Shown: positions 53,543 to 64,000 of the stretch, piece after piece
How positions within the stretch are numbered: the stretch's first letter is position 1
How the letters are laid out: every line of letters begins with the position of its first letter
Assembly: GCA_015179045.1 (NCBI GenBank)
Contig: WHUZ01000018.1
Location: 744,001 to 808,000, forward strand
Direction of reading: 5' to 3'
Length of the DNA stretch: 64,000 nt
Source: Kalaharituber pfeilii
Taxonomy: Eukaryota; Ascomycota; Pezizomycetes; Pezizales; Pezizaceae
Position numbers and translations under genes: made by a program
The notes under the pieces: generated by a model
What the model was told of the DNA's origin: nothing
Seen by the model: the letters and a program-made list of their open reading frames with translations, nothing else
Database searches by the model: none

Positions 53543-55578
53543 TTTGCAGAAGCTGTCTGACCTGGTTCGCAGTGATTGGGGGGTTTCAGGCACCGTACAG
53601 CGGGTAGCAGGACTTCCCAAGTATGGTTGCAGTGGGGCGAAAGCGGTAATGATGCAACAAAACTACTTGGTAACAGTTGCAACTGCAAAGCCGAAATGGC
53701 TGAAGTGAGACTGGAGTGGGAGAGTAATGCTTCCGATGCGGTGGCAGTCAGAGCTCTGGAAGAGAGCAGATGGATGAGAAGCAAAGCAGGTGAATGGGAA
53801 AGACATCCCATATGCAGATATATACTTTGGCCGAACGGGGAGGCAGAGGCGGGTTCTGCCAGGTTTGGCTGGCGATGGCCGAACGAGGAGAAACAGCTGA
53901 TGCGGCACCACTGTTTTTTGCCAATCTCAAGTCGGCTGCCCGGGTGCGGCCGGAGGGGGAATTATATCGACGGCCAGACTTGGACATACCTGGCGCGTTC
54001 ATCCAGAGCAAGTCCACTGGATCGAGACTGAGTCAACTGACATAGCAGATCATCGTCACGATGTAGTCAGGCACCTCAAAACGCCCTCAGAGTCTCCGTT
54101 CCGAGCTGGGCGGCAGCTCGTTTCACCGCCACTAGCCGCAGTCTCGAGCTCACTAGCCGGCGGGGGCACTGAAGTTGGGGCTGCCGAGCAGTCGTATTCT
54201 GCGACCCCAGGAAGCAGCCGAGGCAGTGTGGCAGGCGAGGAGCCTATTGGCAGGCGGATCGACAGCCACATGGAGGCCAGCACTGCGCAGCGTCAGGAGC
54301 TGCCCTGAAGCTCTGCCGATGCCAGGAGAGCGTGGACGTGATGCTCTGGAGCCGGGTGTCTGCTAGCAGTTTGTCTTGTTTTGCGGGACTGCGAGCGCAG
54401 CGCTGGACGAGGCAGAGGGACACGCGAAAAATCCAAGCGGGGTGGTCATATTGCGGGACTGGGCGTTGCAGCAGGGCAGAAAGGGCACAGTATCTACATG
54501 TACCGCATATGCGATGCTGCCAGCGCCTGCTTGCAATTGCCGTGTGTCCGCATTCTCACGATGCGCCTACTCAACGCAATTCCTCCGCGCATCACGTGCA
54601 CACCGAGCGGGCGCCCGCAGCCTGCTCGCTCTCCTTGGAGAAAACTCTGCGCTCGCTCGGTGCATGTTGCACGCCTGCATGCCTGCCAGCTGCCATGCCA
54701 GCGCGATTGGCGGGGTAGCTGTGGCAGGTACAGGCGGTACCCCTGCAATGCGTATGCTCTGGAACAATGCCGGTGCTAAACCGCTTCCTCGCTGGTGCTA
54801 CGCGCGCCATGCCCAGGGAAGCTTAGCCAGCGGCCTCGCATCGTGTAGCCTGGTTGACGCATTGTGGGCACGCCCCCAGTCACTAACCTATCGACGCCTA
54901 GCCCAGCCCGCCAAGCCAGATACGTATGCCCTGTCCCCTGCACGTGCCTTGTCGCATCACCTCGCCCAGCGATAGATCACCATCCCACCATCCACCACTC
55001 CAATAATCAATCCCTGGTAGGCTAAGCAGCCCACCGGACCTCTCACACATCGCCAGCTATACGGATACGAACGCAACATCAACACTGACTTCCCACGCAC
55101 AGTGGTCTTACCCTGCCGGACACAACACGGAAATCCATACACAACCTATACGGAACCCCGTGCGCCTAGCAAGCAAAGTTCCACCCCCCCCAGCCTGCAA
55201 CCCATCGCTGTAACTGCACGTTGCTGCTCCTGGGCCCCCTGCAGTGTCATCACTACTCGTTCATAGCATCGAGAACAAACAGTTCACCGTACATTAGCAG
55301 CTGCAACGGCCCCCCCCCCCCCACCCCCCACCCCCCTTCAGGGCTGATCCCTTATTCACTGAACCAATTCTCTTGACAAGTACTTATTCAGAAGGCCATC
55401 CTCCCCCCCCTTCCTCTCACTCCTCTCTCGCTTCATCGAAAGAGGAAACAAAAATTCCACATACGACACATACCCCAGAACAGATACCCCCCCTCGGAGG
55501 ATTTCAGCGGTGAATCCACCCAATCCCTTCACAGATATCGGAAAACTCATCTCTCGTTCATTTCAACATACAATCACC
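53543..55578. other. Intergenic region between divergent genes
   Basis: This holds promoters of the TANGO2 and YOP1 genes. The part at 54000-54950 is GC-rich and gives several long open frames in all directions, none with family motifs. C-runs lie at about 55308-55340 in what is probably the YOP1 leader. Confidence 0.5.
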
Positions 55579-56570
55579 ATGTTCGACTGGTTAATGAGAT
55601 TAGCTAGGTTAGTATCTGCTTTTGTCAGCAATTCTTCAGTGTTCTAGTGCTAACGTAAGGTAATGTACAGCTCGTCGGCTACCTTTCTATTCCCAGTCTT
55701 TGCTTCTTACAAGGCCCTCAAGACAAATGACCCCCAACAGGTCACCCCTTGGTTGATGTATTGGGTAGTGATTGCTTGTGTATTAGTAGTGGAAGCTTGG
55801 ACAGAATGGCTACTCCGATGGTTCCCATTTTACTACAATATCAGATGTGCATTCATGCTGTGGCTCGTTCTGCCACAAACACAGGTTAAAACCCTCGTTT
55901 GCAGCTGAGAAATTAAGTCTTTACTCATCAATTTTTGTTTTAGGGTGCAACTAAGCTCTACATGGAATACGTCCACCCATACCTCACCGAGCACGAGAAG
56001 GATATTGAGAATTTCATTGCCACTGCTCATGATCAATTGAAGGCTGCTGGTTACTCATACCTCAAGCAAGCAATTGGTTACGCGGAGGAAATCATCTTTG
56101 GAACCCGCCGTATCCAGGACCGTCCATCCACCCCAAAGAACGAGACATACGCCAATTTCCTCCTTTCTCGCTTTAAGCTCGCCCCCATTGCTCCTCATCC
56201 CAGCAGCCCGGCTGCTGACTTCTACAACTCAATAAGTTCTACTCTTACTAATGCTATCCCTAGCCTGGGTAACATGGCTCCTCCAAAAACCGAACAAGAT
56301 AAGGCATTGTATCTTGCTGCTCAACAAGCAAAACTGCGCATAGCTATGGCTGCCTTGGACAAGGAGATGGCTTCTATGAAGGCTCCCGGCGCTATGCCAG
56401 ATCAAGGATTCTCCAAGTCTCCTAGTGGTGCTTCTCTTAGCGACTTTGACCACGTAGACGCTGCAGAAATTGAAGGTGCGAATAAATGGCAGAACTGGGC
56501 AGAATGGGCCAAAAGTAACAGTCTGCAGGAATCAAACCCTCCAGTTGAGCGTCCAACCGCGATGGCTTAG
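55579..56570 (+). CDS. YOP1/REEP-type ER membrane-shaping protein
   Basis: Three exons, 55579-55607, 55671-55884 and 55944-56570, give 289 aa. TB2/DP1/HVA22 (REEP/YOP1) proteins insert hydrophobic hairpins into the ER and help curve tubules. The N-terminus is MFDWLMRLASSSATFLFPVF; hydrophobic segments follow (PWLMYWVVIACVLVVEAWTE, then CAFMLWLVLPQTQ). The family signature GATKLYMEYVHPYLTEHEKD starts exon 3 directly after the acceptor. The C-terminal half (from about residue 130) is polar and longer than in the short YOP1 proteins, with an alanine-rich helix (LYLAAQQAKLRIAMAALDKE) and a Ser-rich end. Introns have donors GTTAGT and GTTAAA, acceptors TACAG and TTTAG, and phase closes. The longer tail suggests the REEP1-4-like fungal paralogue rather than canonical YOP1, so I give no symbol. 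Confidence 0.87.
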
Positions 56571-59365
56571 TTGGGCTGGTGGTAGCTGTCCGGCGATCCA
56601 TTTGGCAAATTTTCCGGCGGCAAAGTTCTGCACTTGCGAGGTCTTTTACTAGTGTTGCATGTGCCTATGAGTCAAATGGTCGGTCGTTGGAGCGCCTGGT
56701 GCAAGCTGAACACACTTCACATGTGACATTAGACACATTGGGCACCATCCAAAAAAAAAAAAAACGCGTTAGCCACCTTCGCTCAGCGTGTGGGACAGGT
56801 GTTTTTCTTCTTTAAGTGTTTTTCTAAATGGGGGCCTTTTGCTTTTTTAACGAATTTTTTTTCAAGGTGTTCTGTGTACTTTGTTTTCTATTCTACGAGT
56901 TCCTACAATGGGCATCATAAATTGTTCGAATATTTGGGATATTTCATACATAGTTTTTTTTTTCCTCTTGTATGGTTCTATGGGTTCTGGGAAAAAAATA
57001 TAACGAGCATATGAATTACAACTGTACGATTTGTGGAAAAGACGCAAGACAGCAACCAAATCGAGCACAATCGAGTATCAGCTGTGTGAGGGTGAGAGAT
57101 TTAACTTGTGCGTTTGAATCTGGAATCTCCAATTGAGAGCAAGGGCCTGGTTTGGTGTTTTTGCGCCGAGATTTACAAGTAAGCAAATTTTGTGCTAGTG
57201 AAGTAGATATATTAATAAGGTAATAGCTTGTTTATCGACCGATTTTGTTTGCACGCAATAGGACACATCAGCCAAGACAATAGTGTCAGCTTATAGATGG
57301 CCCCGAGAGGGTGTAATCTGGGAATGGAGTTGGGATCGTGCAGTTGCAGTGCAAGCTGTATAAAACACACAACCTACTTACAGTAATCACCAGCTTCAAC
57401 AAATTTCTCAACCGGCGGTTATGACTAACTTCAGCATTGAGGAGTTATGCTGCAACCTCGACCCTGCGATGTGATGTATGAAATAGCTCAATTTTATTTG
57501 CGTATGAGTATATGGGAGATATATTGCTACACATGCTTATGGAGAGGGCCGAGGGATGGAGGTGACGTTTGCTTGCGTAACATTTCTGATTTCTCGTCAC
57601 ATGGGATTTTCATTTGCAACGAGAAGTCTCTTACCCTGCATTTAATGGGTGTATATATATATACGCGATATATTTAGAAATATACCTAGTACTTACAAGC
57701 ATGTATCAAAGAGATCTCGATTGCCATATTCAAGAAGAAACAAGGGTTTTAGATTCTCTGTGTGTATATGAAGTCAGGTTATGTAGGTATTAAGATTCTC
57801 CCAGCTCTCAACACTACGTGAAATCTGGGACACAGCCACTTGTACTGAACCTTTTTTGAAAGGGGTCATTCGGCTCAAGAATATAACTTCCTCCTGAGTT
57901 TCCGCAAATGGCTTCCAAACCAAGGCTATTTACATGGCGCGGGCCGTACCATTGTGCCTTGGTTTCAAGTCGAACTCGTTGGAGAATGTGAATTTACGCT
58001 ACCAAACTAAACTCTGCACCTTTATCTATCAGTGCTGAAGTATATGTATGTCTTTGATGGGTATGAAATATATGTCAGACTTTTGCTTCATCGAGATATA
58101 TTGGCTCTAAGCAGGTAGAGGCGATTGAGATGTAATAGGTACGTACTTGTGTAAGGATGGATATGTCATCTTACATATGTTTCATCAGGTAAGTATCCAT
58201 TTGCAGAGAGCACAGTTTATATGCTGTATATAGATGTACAAAACATACAGTGAAATATGTCTAAGATGATTGAAAGAAATGCTTTATAAACTGTTTAAGC
58301 TGTAGTGAATACATAAAATACTAATTTGAGATAAAATCACATACTTCAATCTTTTTTAATTTTTTTTTCTTATACATATATTAAAAATAGTGAAGTTCAA
58401 GCCTTTTTCGGTTGCAAGTTTGCCGGGAGACAACCTCTTCTTACCCTTCCCCCTCGCGCCGACCCCTTCCTTCTCCATAACCAACAATTTTTTTTTTTTT
58501 CTAAAGAATAATCTCAATGAAGAAGGCTTAACTTCCTTTGATTCCGTTTACCTAGCATATTGAGCCCCTCCATCTGGGAAGACGGCGAGCAACTCAGATC
58601 CCGGTTATGCAACTATCCCGCGCTCGGAAATCAAGTCCAATTCCATTCCAGTAGGGGCAAGTGTGAACCGCGGAACAAAAAGTCTCTGTATCATAGCTAT
58701 TATGAGGCCGTTGAACGAGGCCGCAGGTGCTAGCAAGCTTACCTACGCTACAGTATGCCTTCTGCCGCCATGGTCGATTGGTGCATTTTATATATCGTGT
58801 AGCTTGGGGGGATATGATCGAGATTGGTCCGGTCTCGATTGATATGTTGATTCTCGCAAGTCATTTGGAATGTACCACGACCTAGATATTGCATTACTAG
58901 ACTAGATATAGTGCATACAATAGGTATACATAGTTCGTTTTACAATTAAAACTCAGTGTATAGTACGTTCAAAATAGTTTATAACCAGACTAAACAAATT
59001 GCAAGGTCACATCAGCTATAATAAGTTAATTCACCTATTTACTTTATCACGGTGTGCACCGCCAATATCTACAAAGACCCTCTCTCGATAGAACCTGAAA
59101 TAGCGAGGGAAGTCGATAATTTGTTACACCATTAATGCCATCCCTCCTGTTCCACCAATGAAACAATAGATGTATGCCTCTAAGGGTACTTAAGTCTAAA
59201 TATATACAACGTATCTATACTATGCAGGTTGTACGCATGCACACCCCCTCTCACCGCTCTCTTACCTTCCCCTCCTCGCTCTGCCTCCGCCCTGCCCCTA
59301 TCACCGCCTCCAGACAAACATCACTGTAATCTCCGCACTCCACTGCCGCCACCACCATTCACCCC
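56571..59365. other. Gene-poor region between convergent genes
   Basis: The 3' flank of the YOP1-like gene is followed by 2.5 kb of AT-rich sequence without a supported gene. Short poly-A and poly-T runs occur (for example at 58490). Confidence 0.5.
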
Positions 59366-62300
59366 TTACTCACCTCTCACCTTCCACACCTTCGTTAAAT
59401 TTCCATAAACCGCTATCTCCTTTAACAATCCCCTCAGCTCATCCATTGACCATCCCTCTTCCCTCGATTGCCCCTCAAATGCCTTTATGACATCTTGATT
59501 CGTTGCTTGTCCACCACGGCTCACAAGATATTCCTTTAGCTTTTCCATGCAGGCCTGACGCCGAGGACTACGTGGGGTTGTGGCCACGGCGGGGGTATGC
59601 GGGGCATGCGGGGCATGCGGTGTGAACCCTGTTGCAGTCCCTGGTATGCACGGGGTAGCCCGTCCCGGCCCTGGGTCCGGAGAGCGCAGTGGCAATGTAG
59701 ACAGCGTGCTTCGTGCAGTCGAGTTGCCTGTGTAGTTGACTGTCCTACTATTAGAACTACCTTCCCCGCGCCGATGTTTCAGATTCTCGAGCAAGGTACT
59801 TGAGCTTGGCCCCGGCGCCGTGCCAATCCAACTTCTCGGTCTCCCCGCACTCCCAAACTTGCCCGTCCATGTCGGCGTTCCAATCGCCGCCTTCACCGCT
59901 AACTTCCGACTAGCTTTGAGGGCCGCCGCTGCTGCATCGACGACCTTTTTCGCCTCCTTCTTTACTAGCACATCTTCCGGTCTTACCGCCTCCATAATCG
60001 TATCATGCTCCAACGCACTATGTACTCCAGACTTGCCCAATATTCCCTCTAAAATCCTCACATCATCACTCTTATTAGCTTCGTCGTCATTACTACTTTC
60101 CTTATTTTTCTTCTTTTCACTGTCTTCCCCTCCATTTTCGTCTTCCCCTTCAGGCGTCGTATACGTCGCCAGCCCCGCTACTCCTCCGAATTTTACCAAC
60201 TTTTCAGGGTCGTCGTCCGTGTCCCGTGTTTTCTGTATCGACTTCTCTGCACCCTTGAACATGCTCCCCGTCTCTGTGCCCCCCACCCCATCCGCCGACC
60301 CAAGGGTAAATAGATCATGCAGATCGTTCATTTTGAAGAATCGCCTCTGTTTGGGATCCTTCAGAATTTTGTTCGTCAGGAACTGTTTGAAGATTTGTCG
60401 ATGGTAAATTTTTTCTTCTATTGTACCAGCGGTCATGAGGCGGTATATTGTCACATCTTTTTTCTGTCCTAGGCGCCATGCACGCTCACGGGCTTGTACG
60501 TCCGTTGACGGGTTCCAGTCCGGGTCGTAGATGATCACTCTGTCGGCACCTGTGAGGTTTACGCCCAGTCCGCCCACCTTTGTAGTGAGGAGAAAAATGT
60601 CAATTTCAGGCGTGTTATTAAATTGGTCGACCAAGACCTGCCTATGGCTAATAGCTGTCACGCCGTCCATACGTAAGTACTTATAATTCCCAATCTTCTG
60701 CATGAAGGATTCTAGAATATCGAGCATCTGTCGGGTTTGAGAGAAGACAAGAGTGCGGTGACCTTCTTTCTTCCATAGCTCAAGAAGGGCCTTGACGACT
60801 TGCATCTTGCCTGACTTATTACCCTTGCCATATTGGTATCCCTCTTTCTGTATGATGACCCATAATCAGCTTCCACAAGCCATCTTGGAAAGGGTCAATA
60901 TGTTGCACAAACATGGATTAATTTGTCCCGATCCACTAAATCCGGATGATTACATATCTTCCTCAATATATCCACTCCATATAGCACCTGCCTCTTACCA
61001 TCCAATATACTCTTCAACTCGCTACTCTTCAAAAACTCCTCATAGCAATCCCTCTGCACCTTTGTCAATTTGCAGAATAGGACCTGCTCGACTTTTTTCG
61101 GGAGGTCAGCTGCGACGTCGACTTTAAGCCGGCGGAGAAGGTAGGGGCCAATGAGATCGCGCAGAACGCAAGCGCATTGGTAACCTGTTTGGATTTGAAC
61201 GTTGGTGGCGTTGGCATAGCCGCCGATGCGGATGGGAATTGCAAATGAGCTTTGGAAGACGGGTAGGACCTAAAAGCGTCAGAGTTGAAAATTGAGGATA
61301 TGGATAATAAACGTAAGCTTACACCTAGTCGACCAGGGTATATAAAGTCAAACAAACTCCATAGTTCTGTGAGGTTGTTTTGCAGTGGTGTGCCTGAAAG
61401 AATGATTCGATGTGGGGTCTATTCAGGGTAAGCGGCTGACACGGAGAGAGAATTGGTCAATGTATGTATTAGTATGTACCTTGAATTGTTTGCATGCCAA
61501 GGATATCCCAGCGTCGGGATTGCGAATTTTGTGCCCTTCGTCAAGAATAGCGTAGCTCCATTCTCGAGAGAGTAGCAAGGATCCATATGTCTGCAAACCA
61601 GCATAAGTAGTAACAAGGACGTGGCCTGTATATGACCGTAAATATTGGCATGCGTTTTGGAATAAGAAGAATGCTAACCTTTCTCAAATACTCGTTTCAC
61701 TAGCCTTTCTGCAGCTGGGCCATGCCTATTATTGACAGCTACCTCATGACCTTGCTCAAGCATATCATCCATATCCACTTCATCATGCACGCTAAGCATC
61801 CCACTACCACTTGAGTGCAGGATTGGAACCCTCAATGGAGGCCACCATTTGTGGAATTCGTTCACCCATTGCTTGAGCACAGTTGCCGGAGCAACAACTA
61901 TCACTGGCTTGTTGAGTTTTCCACTGTAATGTAACCCTGCTAGAAATGATATGATCTGGATTGTTTTGCCGAGACCCATTTCATCTCCAATAATCCCACC
62001 AACATCTTGTTGATGAAGTTCCCATAGCCACTGTACACATGTTTTCTGATAATCAAACAAACTGGGATATATATCACCAGGCATACGATAATCGTTGTCA
62101 AGTACGTAGTCAGATATCGTGGGATGTGGCATCATCCATTCCGGAACACGTGCCGCTTGTCCTCTGTCTTTTTTCTGAGCTTTTTCTCTTGCTTTCTTCC
62201 GTCCTTCAATCCACCGTTTGAGCCTTGCTTGGTATTGCTTCTCGTTTCCATCATCCAGGGCTCCAATTTCTTCACTCCTGTTTTCTGTGACTGTTTTCCG

Positions 62301-63306
62301 CTTCTTTGATTTTCTTCTGCGACGTTCTTCAGCCTCGGAGTAATCATCTTCAAACTCCTCCAATTCCATTTCCTCATCGTCTTCATCTACAGCAGACTCA
62401 GCGTCATAATCTTCGTCGTCCTCTCTGGCTTCCTTCCCCTTTACTCCAACACCCGCAGCCTTTCTTAACCGCCTGCGTTTCTTTGGCTGGGATGTTTCTG
62501 TCTCCTCTTCAAATGCATGCTCGGGGGCAAAGCCAGGCACCCGTAGATTCTGATGAGACATCAGCTCATCCATTGTACTCTGCCGCCTAGGTACTTCAAC
62601 ATCTTCCTCTTCATTTGCTGGCACCTTCGCAAACGGCGTTATCTTCCCCGTACCTGAAGCCTCAGGTCAGCGTGGGACACATCCACAGACATACGCCGAA
62701 TACTTACGTATGAGAAATTCCCGTTGGCTCTCGTTTGGTCTTCGACCACTAGAGACTGGGTTCAAAGCTTCATTTTCCGCTTCCGATTGATTTCGATCAC
62801 GGATGCGATCATTGATACTTTCAATATCACGGTCTAGGCGTACGATTTTTTTACTGATGCTCTCTATTTGTTCATTGATGTGGTGTTTCTCATCCGGTTC
62901 TGTAGTCCGCTTCTCCAGTCTATCATGCAGCCGTCCAAGCTGATAGAGTAACTTGCTACCAATCTTAGTTACTAGAATCCTATTTCAAGAGCCGAACAGA
63001 ACGTACTCTTTCTCAGTTCGGGCTTTTGCCAGCCTCTTGTTGTCCAGCTCATCTTCTTTCTCTTTGATAGCTCGGGAAGCCTTTCACATTATCAGCCGTT
63101 AGTCGGTCTATTGGCTGCAGATTGGATTTCAGTCGAAGGTTCGATACCTGTAGTGCAACATTTCGCTCGAGGGCTTCCTGATCCACGGCTTGAAACCCAA
63201 TAGCTTTCTCGAGGTCCAAAGGGCCAACCATTGGTGAACCTGAAGCTCGCACGTCACCAAATTCCTCAGTTGGAGACTGAGAATCCCTCTTCGAGAGCAT
63301 CGTCAT
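59366..63306 (-). CDS. RAD26: RAD26/CSB, SWI2/SNF2 ATPase of transcription-coupled repair
   Basis: Eight exons, 63306-63148, 63080-63007, 62955-62708, 62653-61679, 61625-61480, 61418-61323, 61269-60913 and 60847-59366, give 1178 aa with all phases closed. RAD26 (human CSB/ERCC6) is a DNA-dependent ATPase that works on RNA polymerase II stalled at lesions. An N-terminal coiled coil (residues about 50-150) precedes an acidic and basic nuclear region ([19 protein letters not shown]). ATPase motifs: [16 protein letters not shown], Ia [39 protein letters not shown], then [20 protein letters not shown] and [11 protein letters not shown] (VI). The C-terminus ([20 protein letters not shown] onward) resembles the family's final ubiquitin-binding/winged region. 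The ATG at 63306 was chosen; another ATG follows two codons later. Intron 2 (GTACGT to GGTAG, 51 nt) was selected because it alone avoids a TGA and keeps phase. Confidence 0.92.
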
Positions 63307-64000
63307 TAGACTTCTGCAGCGGTCCCTCTCCCAACCGGCCAGTAAGTGAGCATGAAGATATGTGATGTACAAAATCAGATAGTAGGGTGGACAAAAACAA
63401 AACGAAGAGGCAGTGAGGAGGCAGTGAAGAGGGATTGCAGGCTCTCAGAATATTGTTTTGCTACATCAAACCAAAGTGTGAAATCTATGTAGGTAGTGCA
63501 GCCTCAGGTATCGCAAAGCTCTTCGTAGCGGTATCCGGGGGGGACGTGTTTCTCCCACATTTTTCTCGTGTACTGTACGTCAGCCCAGTACATGCAACAC
63601 ACGCTTGAGTCATGCTATGGAGAACTGGTCTAAAGTCTAGTTGAACAACTAGCCTAAGTTTGAGCGCCTCGATCGTGTGTGGGTGCACAAGTCCCATGTC
63701 TTGTGCCAGGTGAATAATCTTGGCGAGCCCAACAGCAGCATGCGAACGGTAACTTTAGACGTCGCGGTCCATGGCCGTTATCGGAGGGCGCTGGTTTCAT
63801 TGGGGACGGTCCAATTGGTGGCGTTTAACAAGCTGGTTCCCCCCAGATGGCCAGATAAAGGACTGCTGACCAAACGACTTTTGATTCGTTCATTCACACA
63901 ATTGGTGGTGTTAACATATCATACCTGAGAGGAAATAGAAGTGAGGTTATATATGCAGCACCCAAGCAAGAATTGAGACACCTAAGCAAGAATTGAGAAG
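63307..64000. other. 5' flank of RAD26
   Basis: Upstream region of RAD26, probably including its promoter. No further gene is supported up to the window edge. Confidence 0.5.

Noticed and set aside
54376..54975. 199-codon + strand frame and overlapping frames
   Set aside because: The stretch is GC-rich and open in several frames on both strands; there is no conserved motif or splice pattern.
62980..63006. 27-nt intron in RAD26
   Set aside because: It keeps phase but is too short; the 51-nt intron from the same donor to GGTAG also keeps phase and removes the TGA.
1..64000. tRNA, rRNA, CRISPR arrays, secondary-metabolite gene clusters
   Set aside because: I looked for tRNA box-B-like sequence, regular spaced repeats and synthase-type genes and found none that hold up. 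The genes present are mostly unrelated housekeeping genes.

Overview
The window is nuclear DNA from a filamentous ascomycete (Pezizomycotina). The evidence is short GT..AG introns of about 47-180 nt with branch sites close to the acceptor, compact genes on both strands, and a gene set typical of that group: a DUF7137-type secreted/membrane protein, a seven-helix RGS protein, a dysferlin-domain peroxin and MGM101. No rRNA, tRNA, CRISPR array or bacterial-style operon was found. The species cannot be named from the sequence alone.

Layout from left to right: ARA2-like aldo/keto reductase (1770-3014, -); PAM16/TIM16 (4647-5156, +); a PEX28-32-family peroxin (6271-7968, -) whose frame is broken as given; an unrecognised one-helix protein (9631-10907, +); a decayed catalase gene (11479-12950, -); ARL1 (14531-15488, -), whose eight coding exons include one of 7 nt; a gene-poor stretch with a possible small spliced gene (17940-18280, -); a DExH RNA helicase with five exons (19120-23562, +); a gene-poor, repeat-bearing stretch holding two pogo-like palindromes and a damaged piggyBac-type transposon (26553-29213); a 7TM-RGS protein with a methionine-rich N-terminus (29370-31823, -); a mitochondrial UbiB/ABC1 kinase-like protein (about 33454-35998, +); MGM101 (37442-38465, -); a DUF7137-like protein (41045-42111, +); a large PPR protein with an 18-bp tandem-repeat tail (43536-47669, -), divergent from eIF3l (48226-49966, +); a TANGO2/NRDE protein (51970-53542, -); a YOP1/REEP protein (55579-56570, +); and the RAD26/CSB SWI2/SNF2 ATPase (59366-63306, -).

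The genes are mostly housekeeping. Four serve mitochondria (PAM16 in protein import, MGM101 in mtDNA maintenance, the PPR protein probably in mitochondrial RNA, the UbiB-like protein probably in coenzyme Q handling). Others serve peroxisomes/ER (peroxin, YOP1), Golgi traffic (ARL1, possibly TANGO2), RNA handling (helicase, eIF3l) and DNA repair (RAD26). They do not form one pathway or an obvious gene cluster. I saw no clear new defence or biosynthetic system. The points most worth checking are the 7-nt ARL1 microexon, the broken catalase and peroxin frames, the piggyBac relic with its 15-bp inverted repeats, the Met-rich RGS receptor and the expanded hexapeptide array.

Exon boundaries were found by eye from splice signals, reading phase and family motifs. 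Where the phase closes exactly, the model is given to the base; where it does not, this is stated.
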